The notes below the pieces were generated by a model, which was not told where the DNA came from, did no database searches, and saw only the letters and a list, made by a program, of their open reading frames with translations. A stretch of DNA of 64,000 bases from Rhabdophis nuchalis (lineage: Eukaryota > Chordata > Lepidosauria > Squamata > Natricidae), in assembly GCA_039707465.1 (NCBI GenBank), contig CM077651.1, positions 19,041,519 through 19,105,518 on the forward strand, given 5' to 3'. The stretch's first letter is position 1. Each line of letters starts with the position of its first letter. Shown here piece by piece: positions 1 to 11,849 of this stretch. The position numbers and the translations under genes are program-made.

Positions 1-53
1 AAAAGGGATTCTTATAAAGAAATAATTATATTATTTATAAGAATATTTATAAT

Positions 54-1230
<1,177 letters not shown>

Positions 1231-1379
1231 TTCTCTCCTAGGGAGAAAAGAAAAAAAAATTCTGCTGCTGCATACTCCACATAGGCATCAGGAAGGGCAT
1301 CAGGTCAGTAAATGCTCAGCTCCATCCAGTCGCTCAAACTCTACCCCAAATTAAGGGAGCACTGAGTGTTAAAAAGATA
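1231..1379. other. Possible LINE 3'-end scrap, unclassified
   Basis: The stretch around 1285-1310 (AGGAAGGGCATC followed by a GTAAA-type block) resembles the end of some non-LTR retrotransposons, but it is too short to classify. The remainder shows nothing. Confidence 0.25.
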
Positions 1380-1740
1380 TATATATATGTTTTAGATTTT
1401 TAAGGGCTGATTAATAAATAAGAGACCAGGATGGATCCATTTCGGGCTTATTAGCCCTCTTCAGCTGGCCATACTCCTTCTACTGGGATTTGAACCGGCA
1501 CTCTCCAGCATATCAGGCAAGCCTTTTAATGCCTTGAGCTATCCGGCTTCCCCTGATTACATCAGCCTTACAGAACTCTTTTAATGAGAGAATATTTTCA
1601 CAACTCCTGTTATGGGCCCCTTTAAGGGAGGAGACAGACTGTCATCCTTCTCTGCCTTTCAGCTCGACCCAGAGACCATCTAGGCAGAGAGCCAATGAGA
1701 TTACTGTTGTGTGAATTTTTTAAATATGTGTTAGATTTAT
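1380..1740 (-). mobile_element. Retrozyme-like tandem repeat, locus 1
   Basis: This segment shares its parts, in the same order, with 18069-18658. Call the part with the TTTCACAAC start 'A' and the part with the ribozyme 'B'. Here the end of an A is followed by a B (about 1405-1566) and then another A (about 1594-1735), so a unit junction is preserved and the element was tandem. On the minus strand B carries an A box (1531-1541, TAGCTCAAGGC) and B box (1486-1496, GGTTCAAATCC) upstream of a hammerhead ribozyme. AT microsatellite flanks both sides. Family is unknown to me; architecture resembles Sm-alpha SINEs of schistosomes and animal retrozymes. Confidence 0.7.
1424..1470 (-). ncRNA. Hammerhead ribozyme, type I, copy 1
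   Basis: Read on the minus strand. Stem I 5' strand GGCCAG is 1465-1470. The core box CTGAAGA is 1458-1464 (position 7 is free in hammerheads). Stem II is 1444-1457: GGGCT pairs with AGCCC around an AATA loop. The core GAAA is 1440-1443. Stem III is 1432-1439, TGGATCCA, which can close as a short hairpin or dimerise because it is a palindrome. The cleavage site ATC ends at 1430, and stem I closes with CTGGTC at 1424-1429 (one G-U). All conserved core residues are present. Self-cleavage is inferred from the family, not shown. Confidence 0.85.
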
Positions 1741-2734
1741 ATATATATATATTTATATATATATTTCTTATAATTTTAAATCAATTATAATAATTTATAA
1801 AGTAACAAAACATATTTTATTACACATTGCTTTTTTGCCTACTCATCAGCATCCTGTGTATCTGTTTAGATAAGTAAATATAGACTTCACAACTTTTCTC
1901 TCAAAGGATGACCCAGTAGGTCACAGGATTGTACAGTTGTTACTATTACTATTTTTATTACTGTTCATACCATGTACCAGTAACTGTGTCAATGATATTC
2001 AGAAATATTCCAGTAACAGATATCTGAGGGCAAACTTTTAGCAAGCAATTTTGAAAAGTTATTAGTCAGTTAAATATTATTTTATAAGATATAATTACTG
2101 AAGAGAGAAAAGTCTGTTTGAATCCTAAGCGATATGATATAGTGGTTCTATCTAATGACATCTCAAAGTGCAATTTATACAGAAGAATTATATGGTAACA
2201 CTGATATATTTCTCTCAACTTAATCTGCTGTCCTATTTAGGTCACCTAATCAGTGATTATGGAAATGAAGGCCATTATCTTAAAAGCCAATCGTATCACA
2301 AGTAACCCAGAGCGAAACAAAACCAGAAGGCTTCATATGTTGTAAGTAAATCTGAATATCATTTTTTCTTCCTTAAAAATCTCAATATGATGGAAATTGT
2401 TCTTGCTGAATCTTAAATAAAATAGAATAAAAACATCAAAACACTCCCTTCCCCTCCTCACTTGCACTCACATTGATCAAAAACTAGAACTAATAACTGA
2501 CCTAGGAATGTCAGGTTTATCAATTAGAGGCATGCTGGTAGCATCAAAGAAGAAATGTAAAGGACTTCAAAGAGAATTATTCCTATGCTTACTTTGACTT
2601 TATCTATTGCCCTAGTGGCCTATAAGAGGAGAAGATACAAAAAAAGCAGTGCATGCAGAAATAGAGCTTCAGTATTTGCATCCCTATCAATACAATTTAG
2701 AACTTCAAAACAATTTCTAATGTTCTCCACCAAA
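1741..2734. other. No recognisable gene or repeat
   Basis: AT-rich sequence beginning with a short AT microsatellite (about 1740-1775). I see nothing else assignable. Confidence 0.6.
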
Positions 2735-2992
2735 ATACTTCTTTGAGACCTTAGAGGTCTTCTAGTCCTACCCCTTGTTCAAGCAGAAGACCCTAAACCA
2801 CTTCAGACAAGTGGCTGTCCAGTCTCTTCTTAAAAGCCTCCAGTGATGGGGTATCCACAACTTCTGAGGCAAGCTGTTCCACTGATTAATTGTCCTCATT
2901 ATTAGGAAGTTTATCCTTAGTTCTAGGTTGCTTTATCCTTAATTAGTATCCATTCATTATTATCTCTCAAGTGGTTAGTCGTCCTCCTTGAT
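2735..2992 (-). mobile_element. CR1 LINE 3' end
   Basis: The minus strand carries the typical CR1 terminus: the codons for the last ORF2 residues, then the TCAAGCAGAAGA-like and GGTCTTCTAGTCC blocks (plus strand 2753-2790). The same blocks occur at 33185-33470 and, on the plus strand, at 18800-19175 and 37535-37930. Frame is broken by small indels. Confidence 0.8.
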
Positions 2993-3032
2993 ATATTAGT
3001 TTTAGTATATCATCTTACTGTCCTTCCAGTGG

Positions 3033-3290
3033 CGTCTTCTTCTTCTTCTTCTTCTTCTTCTTCTTCTTCTTCTTCTTCTTCTTCTTCTTCTTCTTCTTCT
3101 TCTTCTTCTTCTTCTTCTTCTTCTTCTTCTTCTTCTTCTTCTTTTTCTTCTTCTTCTTCTTCTTCTTCTTCTTCTTCTTCTTCTTCTTCTTCTTCTTCTT
3201 CTTCTTCTTCTTCTTCTTCCTCTTCCTTTTCCTCTTCCTCTTCTTCCTCTTCTTCCTTTCCTCCTCCTCCTCCTTCTCCTCCTCCTTCTG
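3033..3290. repeat. (TTC)n microsatellite, imperfect CT-rich end
   Basis: A long TTC array, interrupted once by TTTTTC near 3141, grades into TCC-rich sequence. One strand is purely pyrimidine over more than 250 bases, so it can form triplex (H-DNA). The polyserine and polyglutamate frames here are artefacts. Confidence 0.95.
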
Positions 3291-4208
3291 CTGTTGCTTT
3301 TAGCTTATTTAGAACTTGCACATTAAGACAACCTTCCTGCTCCCTATAGCAATAACATAGTTCTTTTGACATACAGGAATGTCTATGTAAACAGTTATTA
3401 CCATGTATATTTTGTTTTGCTTTGGCTGTTTGATGAAAACTTTGAATTGGCATTCATTTCTGTATCCAATATCTTGCTGTTCAATTATGTTTCTTCATTA
3501 ATATTTCCAATTTTGGTATTCTACACAACTTCTTTGCATGTCTTGTCCCTTTCAGATTGCAATTGACCGTAAAATTCATCAATCTCCTCTTTTTCTGTCT
3601 CAACATGCATGGATCATAAATTTGGATCACCATCATATTAAAGCATATGATATCTAATTCTCCTTATGGCAACATCTTTCAGGAATCTATTCTGGGTCCA
3701 TTTTGTTTATTCTACTATGTTGGGTAATAGAATCCACAATTCTATTGTGATTCACAATCAAGGTTTTCACTATCAGTTTATGTTGATTTTATTCAAATCT
3801 ATAAATGTTTTGTGATCCTTGATATATTATATGCAATCAAGTATGAAATAATGTCTCATTCGCATTTGTTTTGAATGTTCTCCCATTGTCTTAAGCTGAA
3901 TATGAATAAGATTGTCATATTTTGGCTGATTGTCCGTTTGTTCTCTTCTGTGTCTCTCTTTATTTGTCTTCTAGGTTATTAAGTTCTTTTCTTCTTCCAG
4001 GTTTATGGTCAACTCACAATCATCTGACTTTGTACTTGCAAATGTCATAAACTTTCATTTGATGAGTGTTTGCAAGAGCTATACATGGTGATCAGAGAGG
4101 GTAAAATGGCTTTATTGGTGCATGCCTTGTTTGTTTCTCCATTTGATTATTGGCAGGTTTCCAACCCCCCTCCCTTGCCCTTGAGCATAGTCCATAACTG
4201 CACAATGA
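3291..4208. other. No recognisable gene or repeat
   Basis: T-rich unique-looking sequence. Short open frames exist but show no recognisable domain. Confidence 0.6.
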
Positions 4209-4214
4209 AGGTGT

Positions 4215-4251
<37 letters not shown>

Positions 4252-4672
4252 TTAGTCAAATTTATATAACCGCACCCTCTCCCCGAAGGGACCCGGGGCG
4301 GTGCACAGGAAGTTAAAACAAACAATATAAAATATAAATAATTAATATCGAATTAAATAGGTTATCCCTGTGCTAAAATTTAAAAAGTTAAAACATAATC
4401 CATTTAAAAACCCAATTAAAACAATTTATAATACAGACTGAAGGCTAAGTAAATAACTTAGGCCAAACCGGCTTGATGGAACAGGAGTGTCTTTAATTTC
4501 TGGCGGAAGGTGCGGAGGTCCGTGGTTGTTCTGAGGTCGGGGTAGGTCGTTCCAGAGGGTTGGGCCCACCACAGAGAAGGCCCTTCCCCTGGGCATCACC
4601 CGCTGGCATTGCCTGGTGGACGGCACCCGGAGAAGTCCCTCTCTGTGGGAGCGAATCGGCCGCAGGGATCTT
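4209..4672 (-). mobile_element. L2-type LINE, 3' end
   Basis: Starts at an (ATTT)n array (4209-4253) that is the A-rich tail of the minus-strand element, followed by the ACCGCACCCTCTCC block and the terminal ORF2 codons (4440-4670). Frame is broken by indels. 5'-truncated at about 4672. Confidence 0.8.
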
Positions 4673-5372
4673 TCCATGTTTTCTAATTTGTGTCACAAAA
4701 GCAGATTTTTCATTCGTTTCTGATTTGATATAAAGCACATACTCAAATTATCAGTGTTAGGTTTGGATCGCTAGATTAGACATCTTACAGTATTTGTTTG
4801 CTGCTATTTCCCCATTTTATGGTCATACTTTATATGCTAAAGGGTTTCAGGGATGAGACCCCTGTAACTCTGGAATTAGCTTCCTTTTCTTTGCCTATGT
4901 TAGCTTGATGGACTTTAAAAAGAATTTACATATATAAGAAGATAAGGACACATCACTTGGTGAAGGGATAGCGGGCAGTAGGCAGGAAGTGGCTCCGGGG
5001 CAAGGCCGAATCCAGCGAATGGTGCATTCCCCAACCCAGTTGAGGTGGGCAGTGGCTCTGGGACCTCGGGGCCCCAACCCCTGACCCAAGGCAAAGGGCG
5101 AGCGGGTGGCATGCATTGCTTACCTTTGGTGAGCTGAGCAAGCAACGCAACTGGTGAGGTGATTAGCTGGGCCGCATGGCAAAGGCAACATATCAATGGC
5201 ATGGGTGGACGGACAGGGCAGCACTTAGAGAGGGCGAGTGGTGAGCAGCCAGAAGGGCCGAGCAAGTGGTGGGAAGGGGTGAGTGGTGAACAGGTGAGTG
5301 GGAGGCGGTGGGTGGGGCCAACCAGGGGTTGTTTTTACCGGTTTGGTGAACCACTTCAAATCGTCCAAACCA
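4673..5372. other. GC-rich insert, possible hAT-type fragment
   Basis: From about 4960 to 5372 the base composition switches to GC-rich, unlike the flanks. The end (5325-5370) contains ACCGGTTTGGTGAACC, a motif resembling the ends of other hAT-like repeats in this window (9070, 29951). The rest of the insert is unclassified. Confidence 0.35.
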
Positions 5373-5484
5373 GTTGAATATATGTCTGTTGATATTTGTT
5401 TTAGTTTTAATGGTAGACATTGGGTTGGGTACTTTGTTTTTCTTTTTATCTACGCCACACTATGGTAAACAAGCAATTATTTTT

Positions 5485-5935
5485 TATTTTTTTATTTTAT
5501 TAAATTTATACCCCGCCCTTCTCCTTGTTAGGACCCAGGGCGGCGCACAGGCATTATTAAAACCACAAAATACAATAAATATCAATTTAAAATATATTAA
5601 ATTAGTTAACCCGTGCTAAAACCCATGTTAAAAACCTTCCCAAATTATAATTTATTTTTAAAAAGTCAGAAACGGGGGCCTATCCTAGGCCGGCTTGTTG
5701 AAATAAATACGTCTTAAGACGTTGGCGGAAGAGGCGGAGGTCCGAGATAGTGCGAAGGTCGGGGGGTAGGTCGTTCCAGAGGGCCGGGCCCGCCACAGAG
5801 AAGGCCCTTCCCCTGGGTGTCGCCAACCGGCATTGCCCCGCCAACGGCACCCGGAGAAGGCCCTCTCTGTGGGAGCGGATCGGACGAAGGGATGTATGGG
5901 GCAGGAGGCGGTCTCGTGGCACAAAGGTTCATATG
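5485..5935 (-). mobile_element. L2-type LINE, 3' end
   Basis: Minus-strand copy: T-rich tail at 5485-5505, the CCGCCCTTCTCC block, then an open 80-codon frame 5680-5922 with SHREGLLRVP and PALWNDLPP. 5'-truncated. Confidence 0.85.
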
Positions 5936-6480
5936 CAACAATTCACTTAGCAACGGATTTGGATAACCAGATCAAATCATTCATAGCAGGCATTATCAGG
6001 GTTTTTCAAAGCAGATCTTAGGTATAAAAAAGCAGTGAGAGAAGCAAATAAAAAATTAGGAAGTTGTCTTTTGGGAAAGCTGAGGATGATGCATTAACTG
6101 TAATCGTTGCATATAATTGTATGTTGGGTTCTTTTGTTATATATTATTGAAGATTGTTAATGTTGCATTGCCTGTGACTATTGCTCTTGTAGTTTGCTCA
6201 GCACTGCCTTGTTTGAAGCTATTTACAAATTCATAAATAACTAAAACATAGCAAATAAATATTACATTACAGCAAATATAAGTAATTCTAGCAGAATTTA
6301 ACAACAGCAATAATATTGCCAATAGCAATAAGCTATTAACTTTTTATTGTTTGTAGCAGATGGACATATTGCAGCTTCCCATTACTTTAGATTCTAAAAA
6401 TGGTATAGACCTATGGTGGGGCCAAGAGGCATTGTTGAAAATAACTAATACAAGAGTAAGTAAGACTTTGTAACCCATCA
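5936..6480. other. No recognisable gene or repeat
   Basis: AT-rich sequence; nothing assignable. Confidence 0.6.
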
Positions 6481-6485
6481 AAGTT

Positions 6486-6600
6486 TTATCCCAAAGGTGT
6501 TTTTTCTCTCTCCAGAAACAACTGGGCTTTCTGGTTTTTCTTTGAAAATGTTTCGTTTCTCATCCAAGAAGCTTCTTCAACTCTGAGTTTAAAACCATCA
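6486..6600 (-). mobile_element. Penelope-like? repeat with degraded hammerhead-like core
   Basis: The minus strand contains GCTTCTTGGATGAGAAAC at 6555-6572 followed by GAAA (6551-6554), shared with repeats at 21425-21510, 21668-21800 and 51945-52060. The upstream box reads TTGAAGA, with the first core C lost. Assignment to Penelope-like elements is inference from the hammerhead-like core. Confidence 0.4.
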
Positions 6601-7055
6601 AAGTTTTGAACATCTTTAAAACTTACCAACTGAAGTTACTTACTTGACTTACCCATAAAAGAGTGAGTTCTTATATAAATCAGCGTAAACTGATGCTGAA
6701 GAACAAATAAACAAAACAAAATCAGGAAAACATCATGAAATGGAGAATGACGTTACCTCAAAGCTGGAATTTTCTCATAGAGGTTCTTAGAAGTATGATG
6801 GCAATGTATGGAAAAAGGGCAAATTAATATTAATAGAAAAGCCCTGAACATTTTTGCCATTGTAAAAGAGGATACGGATTTCACAGGTCCATATGAGTAA
6901 TAAAAAAATAATAATTCACTTTTTATTTTCACATTTTAATAGGTTATATCCAAGCCTAGACCTGTAGGCCCTTTATTTTCTGGTGCCTCATCTTCTCTGT
7001 GGATAAAAACAATGTAATATATATATATAGAAATGAAGACCAGCAAAGCTCCCTT
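6601..7055. other. No recognisable gene or repeat
   Basis: Nothing assignable apart from a short AT run at 7017-7028. Confidence 0.6.
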
Positions 7056-7076
7056 AAATTTGACTGAGACACTTCA

Positions 7077-7171
7077 GAATAGAATAGAATAGAATAGAAT
7101 AGAATAGAATAGAATAGGAATAGAATAGAATAGAATAGAATAGAATAGAATAGAATAGAATAGAATAGAAT
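7077..7171. repeat. (AGAAT)n microsatellite
   Basis: About 19 pentamers with one one-base insertion near 7117, forming the 3' tail of the CR1-like LINE on the minus strand. Confidence 0.95.
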
Positions 7172-7562
7172 TCTTTATTGGACAAGTCTGATTGAACACA
7201 CAAGGAATTTGTCTTTGGTGCATAAGCTCTCAGTGTACATAAAGAAAAAATAAAATAAAATACATTCATCAAGAATCATAAGATACAACACTTAGTGATA
7301 GTCATAGATTACTATTAAGCAATCAAATCGTACTAGGAAACAAATAAAAATACAAATTGTAAAAATACAAGCAAGATGGTTATAGTCATGAATGGGAAGA
7401 GATAGGTACTGGAAGGATGAGAAGAAGAATAGTAATACAGTCTTAGTAAATAATTTGATAGGATTGTGAGAATTAGTTGTTTAGCAGAGTGATGACATTC
7501 AGGAAAAAAACTGTCCTTGTGTCTAATTGTTCTGGTGTGCGGTGCCCTATAGTCTTGTTTTG

Positions 7563-7917
7563 TCCCATCCTCGTCGCCAGTGTTAGATTTCGGGAACAGA
7601 GAGAGTTCGGACTCAGGCTAGCAAAAGAACAAGCCGTTTATTGGCAAAATACATGAGACGCGAAAACTATTTACAGAACAGAAGAAGTGCGGTAGACAGG
7701 GGCTCCCGCGTTTGACAGCTACTTATACGCGAGCTGTCAAACGGGGAGCCAATCAGGATGCTCCAGGACCTAGTTTCCCGCCAGCCGCATCTGAGCCAAT
7801 CAGACGCAACTGGCAGTTTCAGACTTGCTACAGTCTGTTGCTATTGTCCTTCAGGGCAGAGTGGAAGACTTGCGGCCGGTCGTATGTCGAGACCGGTCGC
7901 AAGTCGAGGACTCAACA
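7563..7917 (-). mobile_element. LTR plus short leader, nested in the CR1
   Basis: A 337-bp LTR (7581-7917) on the minus strand begins TGTTGAGTCC and ends CTAACA. Inside it are a TATA box GTATAAGT (plus 7722-7729) and an AATAAA signal (plus 7637-7642) in the correct order. It is followed by an 18-base leader starting CTGGCGACGAGG (7563-7580) that may include a primer-binding site. A solo LTR made by LTR recombination would not keep this leader, and I see no target-site duplication, so this is a truncated or deleted copy. Family is uncertain; Gypsy-like is plausible. Confidence 0.7.
7701..7750 (-). promoter_or_regulatory. LTR core promoter inside a 20-bp inverted repeat
   Basis: GGCTCCCGCGTTTGACAGCT (7701-7720) is repeated inverted at 7732-7750 with one missing base. 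The 11-base loop holds the minus-strand TATA box. Whether the hairpin matters for LTR transcription is unknown. Confidence 0.6.
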
Positions 7918-8043
7918 GGTGGAAGTTGAAACAATTTATGTCTAGGAGGTGAAGGGTCTGTAGATATTTTCACAGCCCTCTTTTTGACTCATGCAGTGTA
8001 CAGGTCTTCAATAGAGGTCCTCAAATTTTACTGAGACACTTCA

Positions 8044-8892
8044 AGCATAAAACTTGTGAGATACTCCTCAACATCTGCCTCAGGAAATGACTCCACTGCA
8101 ACAATCTCTTTTGTCCTCTGGCTGGGAGTCAAGCATCCTGCTAATGTGGGAGTATATCTGAAGGAAGAGACGTTATCGTGAAAAGTAAGAACTGTAATTA
8201 CTAGAGTAATTATAGAGTCATCAAGAGAACATGCGAGACTCTCTGTGTTCCCAATAATTGTTTGGCTAAGTGGGCACAAACAGATTGTTATTGAATCTAA
8301 CCTTCAATAGGACAATTAATTTATTAAAAAGAAACATGTCAGGTACTGGAATCTTCTACCTGAAGATCAATTAGGAAAATATTTTTCTTTAAGAGTTGAC
8401 TGCAAGTTACATAGCTACATATGAAATAGCTGTACGTTAAAACTTCCAGAAGCTCTCCAAGATCTAGAATTGACTTTTTCATACACACAGAATTCAAAAC
8501 ACACAAATGTGCTGCATCTTACTCGGAAAGAAATATAATATTTAAGATTCATCTGCAATTAACCCCTCCCCCACCCATCATCTCTCTCTCACACACACAC
8601 ACAAAATCTGCATTCAGAAGGTATTCACATGGATTAAACAAAGGGGGAAAATACTAAATCTCAAAGCTTCAACAAAGACAAAGCCACAGTGGGATTAATG
8701 TCAAGGAGAAAGGGGCATGTAGGTTTGTGATTGATAGGCCTAAATTCTAACTAAGGAATAATTTTACCATGCTTTACTAAATATTTCAATTTCATGCTTT
8801 TTAATATAATCTTCTTTGGTGTATAGGTGTTCCCACTTTGTCCTCAAGCAGAATCTCAAAAATAGAGCTTACTTTTGCATTTCTATAGGCAA
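8044..8892. other. No recognisable gene or repeat
   Basis: Unique-looking sequence with a short (AC) run at 8589-8603. Confidence 0.6.
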
Positions 8893-9030
8893 AATGTGAT
8901 TCATGGAGAAGAAAATGGCAACCCAGTCCAGTATCTTTGTCATGAAAATCCCATGGACAGCTTTGTCCATGGAGTTGCAATGGGTCAGACACAACTTCGC
9001 AAGAAACAGCAACAACTAGGCAATATCAAC
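8893..9030 (+). mobile_element. Bov-B-like LINE 3' end
   Basis: The string of blocks GGAGAAGAAAATGGCAACCC, TCCAGTATCTTTG, CCCATGGACAGC and CAGACACAACTTCGCAAG (8904-9004) is the recognisable 3' end of Bov-B LINEs, an RTE-clade family abundant in squamates. Only the end is present. Confidence 0.7.
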
Positions 9031-9069
9031 TTTTCTTCTTTCTTCTTCTCCTTCTCTTCATCCTCCTGG

Positions 9070-9281
9070 CAGAGGTGGCATTCTGCCAGGTCAGACCGGT
9101 TCACCCGAACCAATAGCGGAAATTGTGGGTAGCCACACCCACCTGCTCCGGCTCTATGGCATCCCATTTAGGCCCCTTTTTTAGCCAAACTGCATGTGCG
9201 GAAAGCTGAGTACATGTGCTGATGTGGTGCGTGCGCTCACATTTGCAAACTGATGGGGAAGGTAAGTGTATACTACTCCTG
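9070..9281. mobile_element. hAT-like non-autonomous element
   Basis: Starts CAGAGGTGGC and ends ACTACTCCTG, with 8-bp flanks that agree at 6 of 8 bases (9062-9069 and 9282-9289). A related copy is at 29951-30150. No transposase sequence. Confidence 0.6.
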
Positions 9282-9362
9282 TCTCCTGCTATCGTGTGTC
9301 TCTTAAACTCCTTTCTTATTGAAAGAAAATAAAGCTGGCAGCTGTAAGACAGATTTGAGATA

Positions 9363-9592
9363 CAGTGATCCCTCGTTTTCCGCGGCTTCGTTTTCCGCGG
9401 CTTCAGTGCTTCGCGGGTTTTTCAATAGCAAAAAAATGCATTGGTAGGAGGCAAGCGCCCCCTAGTGCTTGCTTTAAACGATTTCCACCAACTCAAGTTT
9501 CCGGTATAGATATACAGAATCCTACTTCGCGGTTTTTCAGTTTCCGCGGAAAGGTCCGGTCCCGATTAGCCGCGAAAAACGAGGGATCACTG
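9363..9592. mobile_element. Tc1/mariner-like (Tigger-like) MITE
   Basis: Terminal inverted repeats CAGTGATCCCTCG and CGAGGGATCACTG are bounded by TA on both sides (9361-9362, 9593-9594). A second copy in opposite orientation is at 57074-57297. Non-autonomous, about 230 bp. Confidence 0.8.
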
Positions 9593-9697
9593 TATACCTA
9601 AACTATCTACTTACTAGGAGTCGAGACTTGCCTGGATTTTTCCTTGCACACAAAAACAATACTGAGAAGAAGAGAAATGATAAAAATCATACAGATA

Positions 9698-10155
9698 ATA
9701 ATGCCCCATACAATTAGTGGTTACAGTCCAGAGTGAATATTTCATGAAATCTAATATCAAAATCACTTTTATATCTGTAATAAAATTGCAAAGGGCCAGT
9801 GATGAGCAGAAGCACTAACAACATTTGGATATGATATCTCTAATTTATACAAAATCTCACAGAATGGACTAGTGTATAGTTTTCTTTTATGCATAGGCAA
9901 TAGAGTACAGAAAAAATATTATGGAATTTAGCCTTCCTAGCCCCCCCCCCCAAAACTGAATTATTACTATGATAGACAAGCATTTGATACCGTCATACTC
10001 TAAAACACAAATTGAGGGTTCTATTCTATTAGACTGCATGATTTATGAATCTTGGGGAAATTCTTCTTTTTACATCTTAGCAATTTAATAATTTGATATT
10101 AGACTTTATAAAATATTCCAGTGGGACTGTAAACACTAATTGTATGGGGCATTAT
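9698..10155. repeat. Long imperfect inverted repeat (64-bp arms)
   Basis: 9698-9761 is repeated in inverted orientation at 10092-10155; both arms contain CCCCATACAATTAGTG and TCTAATATCAAA. The 330-base interior shows no coding. It may be a decayed DNA transposon; no target duplication identified. Confidence 0.6.
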
Positions 10156-10639
10156 TTCAGTGCGTCATAGTACTACCCCAATCACATCTGCTATTAGAGT
10201 TTTAAAAATTCATGCAAATCAAGCCATGCATTTAATGCAACAGAATTGTGCAGGGGGGAAATCTCGATATATTAAAAGGTTATTTGTACAATCAATGTAA
10301 GAAGCAAGAGCTATTTAAAATACTTTACAAAGGGAAATAGCATAATGTTTGCTATAAAATTTCCTATAATAAATGTTCAGTTAATTTTTAAAAAAATCCA
10401 TACTTATTGCTGGATAATTGATGAAGGAAATACAGAATGCTAAAGTTATGCAAAGTTTCAAATATATGATTCAACCCTAAGGAGATCCAATCAAATCTCC
10501 CCTTTGAATTGTCTCTTCAAAACAATTCATGGTATTCAATTTAATTAGTTTCAGTGGCAGGTAAAGGAAGAATTAAGTTTACATTGTTGAGAAAATGGTC
10601 ACAGCTGTGTGATTGCATCAAGAAAATGCATATTTTTTC
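10156..10639. other. No recognisable gene or repeat
   Basis: AT-rich; nothing assignable. Confidence 0.6.
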
Positions 10640-11480
10640 CAAGGTAGATTTGTATCTGTCCCTGAAGAATATCCAGAAACTGGTACAAAGTACAGCACAA
10701 ATAGTTATGTGTGTTTCTCATAAAATACATTTTACATCTCTACTACATGAGCTGCACTGTAAAATGCAAGAGACTAGGAGCCAAATAGGATTCAAAAGTA
10801 CTACAAGTTTATTTCATGCTACCTACACCCAAGAATAAGATCTATTAATCATCGAGGCTAATTGGTACTAGATAAGAGTCAATAGAATTCATGGATGGTT
10901 GGACTTAATTCTCTTGCGGAAGCATAGTAACATCATACTTGGGTTCATACTAGTCATCTTGGGCTCATGCTGGTCCTTGGGCTCATTCCAGTCATCTCCT
11001 GCATGCACTGGTTACCAGTTTGTTTCTGGGTTCAAATCAAGGGGGTGACCTTTAAACCCCTGCATGGCATGGAACCAGGGATCCAATTTCATTTGAATGA
11101 CCACTAGATCCAATAGAGAGGTCTTCTGTCACCTAGACAGCTACAAGGAGCAGAGCCTTCTCTCCTGTGGCATCTGTGTTGTGGAATTTTCTTTCCTTCC
11201 TCCGCCAAGACGAGGATGGCCACAACCTCTTCTCTTCCCAGCTTCTGAATGTCCTTCAAGAATGGTTGTGCTAACAGGTCCAGGAACTCCTGAGGCTGCA
11301 TAAATGAGTGAGGTGGCTCTGTTATTGTCAACATCTTTTCATCTATTATTCCTTATTTTAGTTCTGTTCTTATAGTTTTCTATATAACCATTAAAGAGGA
11401 TGGTTTCGTATATTTATTGTTTTTCTTTTGTTGTACGCTGCTCGTAATCACTTGTCAAACCCATTGTAAAGGTTGGGAAG
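10640..11480 (+). mobile_element. Old, diverged L2-type LINE remnants
   Basis: The frame 10554-10838 contains KLVQSTAQIVM and LLHELHC, which align with LQLVQNAAAR and RKLHWLPV of the younger L2 copies. A second piece at 10995-11180 reads roughly HWLPVCFWVQIK then FKPLHGMEPG through frameshifts. Much more diverged than the other L2 copies. Confidence 0.5.
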
Positions 11481-11849
11481 AAACATATGCAGTTTAAATC
11501 TTGTAGAAGCTACTTTATATCGGTGAAGCACGAAACCTCTTCTGCGGGATGGTTTACCATTCGATTAAGTTACCTTTCAGCTCTAGTTCTCCATATGCTC
11601 TTGTCAGCCTGAAAATTACAGCCCCATTTCGGCAACTGCACTTTGCTTGCCAAGAGCTGGGAAGAACATAAAATGAAGAGGCACTTCTCAAGAAGAGACT
11701 TTTCAACCTCTCCCAGGTCCCAAGTGGGTGGGGGTGTGGACAAGAATGCATATGAATGCAGGGTTTTTTTTTAAAATAACAACTATTTTCTAAACCAAAG
11801 ACCTGAATAAAGAATAATAAGAATAATAAGAATAGAAGAGGAGAGGAGA
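11481..11849. other. No recognisable gene or repeat
   Basis: Nothing assignable; a GA-rich run begins near 11815. Confidence 0.55.

Larger units (their letters stand above)
7077..8022 (-). mobile_element. Snake-type CR1-L3-like LINE 3' region with TSD
   Basis: On the minus strand the element ends in ...CCAATAAAGAATTCT and runs into an (ATTCT)n tail at 7077-7171. It is flanked by a 21-bp direct repeat with one mismatch (7056-7076 and 8023-8043), which fixes both boundaries. An LTR is nested in it at 7563-7917. The sequence next to the tail recurs at 63576-63750. The layout matches the snake CR1 group reported to seed AATAG microsatellites; the family name is from memory. Confidence 0.85.

Noticed and set aside
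1437..1556. Possible tRNA genes at tRNA-like heads (also 65-118, 18306-18359, 41570-41620, 59846-59901)
   Set aside because: A and B boxes are present but acceptor and T stems do not pair; these are SINE or retroelement promoters.
2091..2120. CTGAAGA followed closely by GAAA on the plus strand as a hammerhead
   Set aside because: Only two bases separate the boxes, so stem II cannot form.
3033..3290. CRISPR-like or satellite array
   Set aside because: Simple triplet microsatellite; no repeats with unique spacers anywhere in the window, and the genome is vertebrate.
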